Both the position numbers and the translations under genes were made by a program. This document shows positions 53,760 to 64,000 of a stretch of DNA of 64,000 bases, piece by piece (the stretch's first letter is position 1; each line of letters starts with the position of its first letter). The DNA comes from Atherinomorus stipes (lineage: Eukaryota; Chordata; Actinopteri; Atheriniformes; Atherinidae), in the NCBI GenBank assembly GCA_023101725.1, contig JALJCO010007099.1, forward strand, positions 137,001 to 201,000. The letters run 5' to 3'. Below the pieces are notes generated by a model. It was not told where the DNA came from and did no database searches. It worked only from the letters and a program-made list of their open reading frames with translations.

Positions 53760-53903
53760 CGCAGTATGAGCTTTCGTTGATAACGAGTTCTTTTCTTTGG
53801 CTGAGATGTTCGGTTCGTCTGTTGCAGTGACGCTTTGCACGAGTTTGTATTTCACTTTTCTGCATTCGGAGGAAGTTGACATGAAATCAGAAGCACTATT
53901 TAC

Positions 53904-53909
53904 AATAAA
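53904..53909 (+). terminator. candidate AATAAA polyadenylation signal
   Basis: AATAAA in tacAATAAAtcag, followed within 40 bases by a T/G-rich stretch (tgtttactgttgtctggtctgg). It is the first canonical hexamer downstream of the camta2 stop on the plus strand. Confidence 0.4.
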
Positions 53910-54061
53910 TCAGCTGTTTACTGTTTACTGTTGTCTGGTCTGGACACACCTGCACACCTGCAGCACAACACGACTCAACTCAGCAGCTTCACCTGCTGGT
54001 AGAAAGCGATAATCACATCATCCACCAAGGAAACATCAGAGGAGAGAAATTATCCACTGAC

Positions 54062-55350
54062 TAAGGTAAAATACTCTGAGGTTGTCAGACAGGTAAAATA
54101 CTCTGAGGTTGTCAGACAGGTAAAATACTCTGATGTTGTCAGACAGGTAAAATACTCTGAGGTTGTCAGACAGGTAAAATACTCTGATGTTGTCAGACAG
54201 GTAAAATACTCGGAGGTTGTCAGACAGGTAAAATACTCTGAGGTTGTCAGACAGGTAAAATACTCTGAGGTTGTCAGACAGGTAAAATACTCTGAGGTTG
54301 TCAGACAGGTAAAATACTCTGAGGTTGTCAGACAGGTAAAATACTCTGAGGTTGTCAGACAGGTAAAATACTCCGAGGTTGTCAGACAGGTAAAATACTC
54401 TGAAGTTGTCAGACAGGTAAAATACTCTGTTGTCAGACAGGTAAAATACTCTGAGGTTGTCAGACAGGTAAAATACTCTGAAGTTGTCAGACAGGTAAAA
54501 TACTCTGTTTTCAGACAGGTAAAATACTCTGAAGTTGTCAGACAGGTAAAATACTCTGTTTTCAGACAGGTAAAATACTCTGAGGTTGTCAGACAGGTAA
54601 AATACTCTGTTGTCAGACAGGTAAAATACTCTGATGTTGTCAGACAGGTAAAATACTCTGAGGTTGTCAGACAGGTAAAATACTCTGATGTTGTCAGACA
54701 GGTAAAATACTCTGTTGTCAGACAGGTAAAATACTCTGAGGTTGTCAGACAGGTAAAATATTCTGAGGTTGTCAGACAGGTAAAATACTCTGATGTTGTC
54801 AGACAGGTAAAATACTCTTATGTTGTCAGACAGGTAAAATACTCTGATGTTGTCAGACAGGTAAAATACTCAGAGGTTGTCAGACAGGTAAAATACTTTG
54901 AGGTTGCCAGACAGGTAAAATACTCTGAGGTTGTCAGACAGGTAAAATACTCTGAGGTTGTCAGACAGGTAAAATACTCTGAGGTTGTCAGACAGGTAAA
55001 ATACTCTGAGGTTGTCAGACAGGTAAAATACTCTGATGTTGTCAGACAGGTAAAATACTCTGATGTTGTCAGACAGGTAAAATACTCTGATGTTGTCAGA
55101 CAGGTAAAATACTCTGAGGTTGTCAGACAGGTAAAATACTCCGAGGTTGTCAGACAGGTAAAATACTCTGATGTTGTCAGACAGGTAATATGCTCCGAGG
55201 TTGTCAGACAGGTAAAATACTCAGAGGTTGTCAGACAGGTAAAATACTCTGAGGTTGTCAGACAGGTAAAATACTCTGAGGTTGTCAGACAGGTAAAATA
55301 CTCCGAGGTTATCAGACAGGTAAAATACTCCGAGGTTGTCAGACGGGTAA
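54062..55350. repeat. 27-bp minisatellite between the two genes
   Basis: About 47 copies of a 27-bp unit with GTTGTCAGACAGGTAAAATA and CTCTGAG. Several copies lack gaggt or gatgt (24 or 22 bp). The last copies carry ctccgagg. No gene lies within it. Confidence 0.95.
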
Positions 55351-55847
55351 AATACAGCGTTTCTGCGGGTTACCATCAGGTATTGAACTGTTGGACTCGT
55401 GCACATATGAACACACCTGCAGTCAGACAGACAGGTGAGGCGGCATCCTGCTCGGTGGTCAGAAACCAGGAAATGATGATGGACGCCTCCAATAATCTAT
55501 AATCCATCAGACAAATCAGAACTCACTGTAGGATGTATCATTACTATAAAATGTAATCAGGATCATTGTTGTGTTTATTTCACTCGATAGAACCTGAAAT
55601 CTTGATTCTAATTTCTAATTCTGACCTGAATTCAAACTTTTTTCTGATATAAACTAAAACTCTCAGATACAGAAGCGACTAAACTGACTAAAACTAATAA
55701 TCAGTTTCATCAGAAAAACTAAGATTAAATCTCAGATAGCTGCCAGAAACAACTGTTTGTTTGTTTGTTTGTTTGTTTGTTTATTCCACTCCTTCTGAAA
55801 GCAAACCAAACTCAGCTGATGATAACCCGCCTTAGCAACGGTAACTA
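55351..55847. other. unique intergenic sequence upstream of the zinc-finger gene
   Basis: AT-rich unique sequence with a (GTTT)n tract at about 55754-55781. No open frame of note and no element recognised. Confidence 0.5.
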
Positions 55848-55934
55848 GGGGCGGGGCTTCTCGGACGGTGGTGGGGTTGACGGTCGCGTGCGGAGCTGCT
55901 GGATCTCGTAGATCAGAACCAGTCCCGGTCCGGA

Positions 55935-59854
<3,920 letters not shown>

Positions 59855-59924
59855 AGGTCGTCTAGACCGGCAGGAAAACCCAGAACCGCATCCTGAATGT
59901 AGACTTGGCTTTTCTTTTATTTGA

Positions 59925-60055
59925 CCGAGATTTTTAGAAACAAAATCTTGCTAGATTTTGTTTCTGAAAAACTTGTGAGATTTTGTTACGGAACAACAAA
60001 ATCTTGCAGGAATTCATGAAATCTCATGAGATTTCATAGCAGAACTATAAAATAG
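59925..60055. repeat. second patch of the AAATCTTGCGAGATTT-type repeat
   Basis: AAAATCTTGCTAGATTTTGT, ACTTGTGAGATTTTGTTAC and GAAATCTCATGAGATTTCAT match the degenerate family at 5745-6925. It is located just after the zinc-finger stop, probably in its 3' UTR. Confidence 0.65.
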
Positions 60056-60106
60056 ATTGATACCACATTTTAAAATATTTAACCCTCATCGCTCCCTAAG
60101 AAAAAG

Positions 60107-60690
60107 TTACGTTCAGCTTCTTAAGGCCACATTCTGGCCAATGTCAGTTAATGGCCTGTAAATATTATCTAAAAATGAAAAGTTGCCATTTTTTCATGGC
60201 TGTCAAAACAGACTTCTGGTTTAACCATCAATATAAAAAAATCAATGAGTTTAAAAATTTTAACCCTTTAAATTCCACTTTGCATACATGGTGCTCCAAC
60301 TTCCAAAAACTGAAAATGGGGTTAAAATAAATGTGATTAATGCAAAAATGTGTTTTTTGTGTGTGTGTGTGTGCAGGATGATCAGAGCCCTGGAGTATTT
60401 ATAAAAGGTATGAAAATGTTTGTTGATGCATCTTTACTTTTTGTGTTACAGTGTTTTTTTTTTTTAAAGTTACGTTCAGCTTCTTAAGGGCACTGACAGC
60501 CAACGGCCTGTAAATATTATCTAAAAATTGCATTTTTTTCATGGCTGTCATCACTGACTTCTGGTTTAACCATCAACAGCAAAAAGTCAATGAGTTTCAA
60601 AATTTTAACCCTTTAAGTTCCAGTTTGTGCACACAATGTTCCCACTGCCTAAAACTGAAAAGTGGGTTAAAATAAGTAAAAACTAGCCTG
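60107..60690. repeat. ~215-bp direct duplication
   Basis: The segment at about 60107-60330 (AGTTACGTTCAGCTTCTTAA, GCCTGTAAATATTATCTAAA, GACTTCTGGTTTAACCATCA, AACCCTTTAA) is repeated at about 60470-60680 with scattered differences. A (GT)n and a T run separate them. No coding frame. It may be an old element. Confidence 0.75.
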
Positions 60691-61800
60691 TAGGTGGCAG
60701 GTTATTATTAGGTATGCAGAGCAGACCTAAGCATAGATTATAGCAACCACAATTAAAAAAGCTCAATGAGAAGTTGTTTCAAGATAAAATGCAAAAAAAT
60801 GTGGTAAAAATTCCAGTTTGAACTGGAATGGCAGCATCACAGAGAGGGGGGGGGGGGGATACTTTGTAATGTCCTGGCCTTTGTTAAAGATGTTAATACT
60901 GGAATAAAAATAAGAAATGCCGATACCAGTATTTATGTGTCGTATTAGTTTGTCCTGTTGGTATATTACTGAAATAGATATTTGAATATATTCAAATTAT
61001 GTGCTAATTTTAGAACAAATACTCGAACATCATTTTGCACAAACACCAGCAGAAAGAGACGAACACTCACAAACTGTTTCACCTGATTTATTTTTAATTT
61101 TCACACAGACAGAAAAAGAGGCATTTATGCTCCCAGTGGCTGAATAAATGATTTTATTGGAGTTTCTGTTGTATTTTAATGCTTCTGCACTGCGTTGTAA
61201 AACAGTGGACGTAAAGGACAGCAGTTTATCCTGATATTCAGCGTCCTGCAGAGACATTTCTACCTATTCCAGCTGGTTGGGTGTGAAAGTTTCTTCTCCG
61301 CCGCTTAACTTAGTTTACATTAAAACAAGTCGGAAATAAACTACAGCAGCATCTATAACAGAAAAACCCTTTTAACTTTGGTTTTCATGTATTTGCTTCA
61401 TTAAATCAGGATGAGATCATATTTCACGTTTGTCAGAATCATGAATAAATAGAAGTAAATATAAACAATGCTGGATGTAAAGACTGTAAATGTAAATAAT
61501 ATTTCACATAAAGAAAATATCAGTAAAATCACAGCGACCCCCCCCCCCCCCCCGCGCAGTATTCAGTTACATATCTGCTTGTATAAATGACCATGCAGGT
61601 CACATTTCTGATGAATCTGGAGTTAACGAGGCTGAAGCGGCTCATCGTGTCTGCAGATACGAAACGTGTCCGGTTCTGGGACGAGACTGCGCTCATACGT
61701 GAGCAGGAATCCAGGAAAGTTTCTCTGAAATCATCCGTGGATGTTCGAGCCGAGATAAGCGGCAGATTCCCGACGTACGCAGCGACATTCCAGCCTGAGA
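60691..61800. other. unique AT-rich sequence after the zinc-finger gene
   Basis: There are G and C runs at 60847-60859 and 61539-61553. Small frames (61030-61257 minus, 61587-61835 plus) match nothing I recognise and lack splice or codon support. Candidate AATAAA signals occur near 60902. No feature can be defended. Confidence 0.4.
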
Positions 61801-61802
61801 AT

Positions 61803-64000
61803 CTGAGACGATACAGCATCCGATACAGCGTCTGATACAGCGTCTGATACAGTGTCTGATAACGATACAGCGTCTGATAACGATACAGCGTCTGATACCG
61901 ATACAGCATCCGATAACGATACAGCGTCTGATAACGATACAGCATCCGATACAGCGTCTGATAACGATACAGCATCCGATACCGAAACAGCGTCTGATAA
62001 CGATACAGCATCTGATACAGCGTCTGATAACGATACAGCATCCGATAACGATACAGAGTCTGATACCGATACAGCGTCTGATAACGATATAGCGTCTGAT
62101 AACGATACAGAGTCTGATACCGATACAGCGTCTGATAACGATACAGCGTCTGATAACGATACAGCGTCTGATACCGATACAGCGTCTGATAACGAATACA
62201 GCATCCGATGCAGCGTCTGATACAGCGTCTGATAACGATACAGCGTCTGATAACGATACAGCATCCGATACCGAAACAGCGTCTGATAACGATACAGCAT
62301 CCGATACAGCGTCTGATACAGTGTCTGATAACGATACAGCGTCTGATAACGATACAGCGTCTGACAACGATACAGCGTCTGATAACGATACAGCATCCGA
62401 TGCAGCGTCTGATACAGCGTCTGATAACGATACAGCGTCTGATAACGATACAGCGTCCGATAACGATACAGCGTCTGATAACGATACAGCATCCGATACG
62501 ATACAGCGTCTGATAACGATACAGCGTCCGATACCGAAACAGCGTCTGATAACGATACAGCATCCGATACAGCGTCTGATAACGATACAGCATCCGATAC
62601 CGAAACAGCGTCTGATAACGATACAGCATCCGATACAGCGTCTGATAACGATACAGCATCCGATACAGCGTCTGATAACGATACAGCATCCGATACAGCA
62701 TCCGATACCGATACAGCATCTGATACAGCTTCTGATAACGATACAGCATCCGATAACGATACAGAGTCTGATACCGATACAGAGTCTGATACCGACACAG
62801 CGTCTGATAACGATACAGCGTCGTCGATACCGATACAGCATCTGATAAGAAACAGCATCCGAAACAGCGTCTGATAACGATACAGCATCCGATACAGCGT
62901 CTGATAACGATACAGCATCCGATGACGATACAGCGTCTGATAACGATACAGAGTCTGATACCGATACAGCGTCTGATAACGATACAGCATCCGATACCGA
63001 TACAGAGTCTGATAACGATACAGCGTCTGATAACAATACAGCGTCTGATAACGATACAGCGTCTGATAACGATACAGAGTCTGACACCGATACAGCGTCT
63101 GATAACGATACAGCGTCTGATAAAAGCATCTGATACAGCGTCTGATAACGATACAGCATCCGATAACGATACAGAGTCTGATAACGATACAGCGTCTGAT
63201 ACCGATACAGCGTCTGATAGATACAGCATCCGATACGAAACAGCGTCTGATAACGATACAGCATCCGTGCGATACAGCGTCTGATAACGATACAGCATCT
63301 GATAACAATACAGCGTCTGATAACGATACAGCGTCTGATACCGATACAGCGTCTGATAACGATACAGCATCTGATAACGATACAGCGTCTGATACCGATA
63401 CAGCGTCTGATAACGATACAGAGTCTGATAGCGATACAGCAGTCTGATAACGATACAGTGTCTGATAACGATACAGAGTCTGATACCGATACAGCGTCTG
63501 ATAACGATACAGTGTCTGATAACGATACAGAGTCTGATAACAATACAGCGTCTGATAACGATACAGCGTCTGATAATGATACAGAGTCTGACACCGATAC
63601 AGAGTCTGATAACAATACAGCATCCGATAACGATACAGAGTCTGATACCGATACAGCGTCTGATAACGATACAGCGTCTGATAACGATACAGCATCCGAT
63701 AACGATACAGCGTCCGATAACGATACAGAGTCTGATAACGATACAGCGTCTGATAACGATACAGCATCTGATACCGAAACAGCGTCTCATAACGATACAG
63801 CATCCGATGACGATACAGCATCTGATAATGATACAGCGTCTGATACCGATACAGCGTCTGATAACGATACAGCGTCTGATAGCGAATGCAGAGTCTGATA
63901 CCGATACAGCGTCTGATAACGATACAGCGTCTGATAACGATACAGCGTCTGATAGCAATACAGCGTCTGATACAGCGTCTGATAACGATACAGCGTCTGA
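61803..64000. repeat. 18-bp minisatellite running off the window end
   Basis: About 120 copies of GATAACGATACAGCGTCT with gataccgat, gagtct, gcatcc and 10-bp shortened forms. Because 18 is a multiple of three and stops are rare, frames up to 809 codons open on both strands ([26 protein letters not shown]). They shift wherever a unit is shortened and are not genes. The array continues past 64000. Confidence 0.95.

Larger units (their letters stand above)
52837..53909 (+). other. camta2: camta2 3' untranslated region, end uncertain
   Basis: No reading frame is recognisable after the stop. The first 420 bases are unique and GC-rich, followed by a (GT/GC)n tract and a C run. The first clear AATAAA is at 53904-53909 and is the best candidate poly(A) signal, but the true transcript end may be earlier. 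Confidence 0.4.

Noticed and set aside
61030..61257. 75-codon minus-strand frame (MSLQDAEYQDK...)
   Set aside because: No recognised family, splice context or repeat match; its length is within chance for AT-rich unique DNA.
61587..61835. 82-codon plus-strand frame before the 18-bp array
   Set aside because: It runs into the minisatellite, has an overlapping antisense frame of equal quality and matches nothing recognised.
61529..63958. 809-codon antisense frame and several 640-696-codon companions
   Set aside because: The 18-bp repeat keeps all frames open on both strands; the reading shifts each time a unit is shortened.

Overview
The window is nuclear DNA from a vertebrate, most likely a ray-finned fish. 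It holds a spliced gene with long introns, a tRNA-derived SINE with a fish-type GCGCTATATAAG tail, hAT-like and Tc1-like terminal inverted repeats, a decayed non-LTR retrotransposon and very long minisatellites. No bacterial, phage or organellar features were seen.

Two plus-strand protein genes are supported. The first is the 3' three quarters of camta2 (calmodulin-binding transcription activator 2): 17 coding exons from 4737 to the stop at 52834-52836. They encode the Pro/Ser-rich activation region, TIG domain, ankyrin repeats, a Ser/Pro linker, IQ motifs and the C terminus. The exons for the N-terminal CG-1 DNA-binding domain lie upstream of the window. Apart from one exon, splice phases agree throughout. 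The second gene, at 55935-59854, is a two-exon C2H2 zinc-finger protein with a CpG-rich promoter region, a GATA-microsatellite intron and a coding minisatellite.

Tandem repeats make up about 60% of the window (my estimate). Nearly every long camta2 intron is filled with one or more arrays, each with its own unit: 90, 29, 31, 34, ~58, 48, 37, 88, 22, 43, 53, 19, 28, 69/80, 35 and 29 bp. The exons are small islands between them. Some arrays are seeded from recognisable sequence. The 37-bp array at 22796-26330 is an amplified piece of a LINE open reading frame, and that LINE (about 20818-27985) has been pulled apart by four arrays. Other arrays are interrupted by transposons: a nested hAT/TTAA pair at 868-3317, a 706-bp insertion at 15226-15931, and a SINE at 30121-30374.

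Points worth checking: an apparent 1-nt frameshift in the camta2 exon at 31422-31593; a probable pair of compensating indels in the exon at 4737-5634; a duplicated exon 3' end at 49671; a possible alternative first exon at 28281 that is phase-compatible with exon 31422; a perfect RFX X-box palindrome between the genes; and a zinc-finger protein in which ten copies of a 13-residue half-finger replace normal fingers. I found no evidence for a wholly new biological system. The most unusual thing here is the concentration and apparent origin of the minisatellites.
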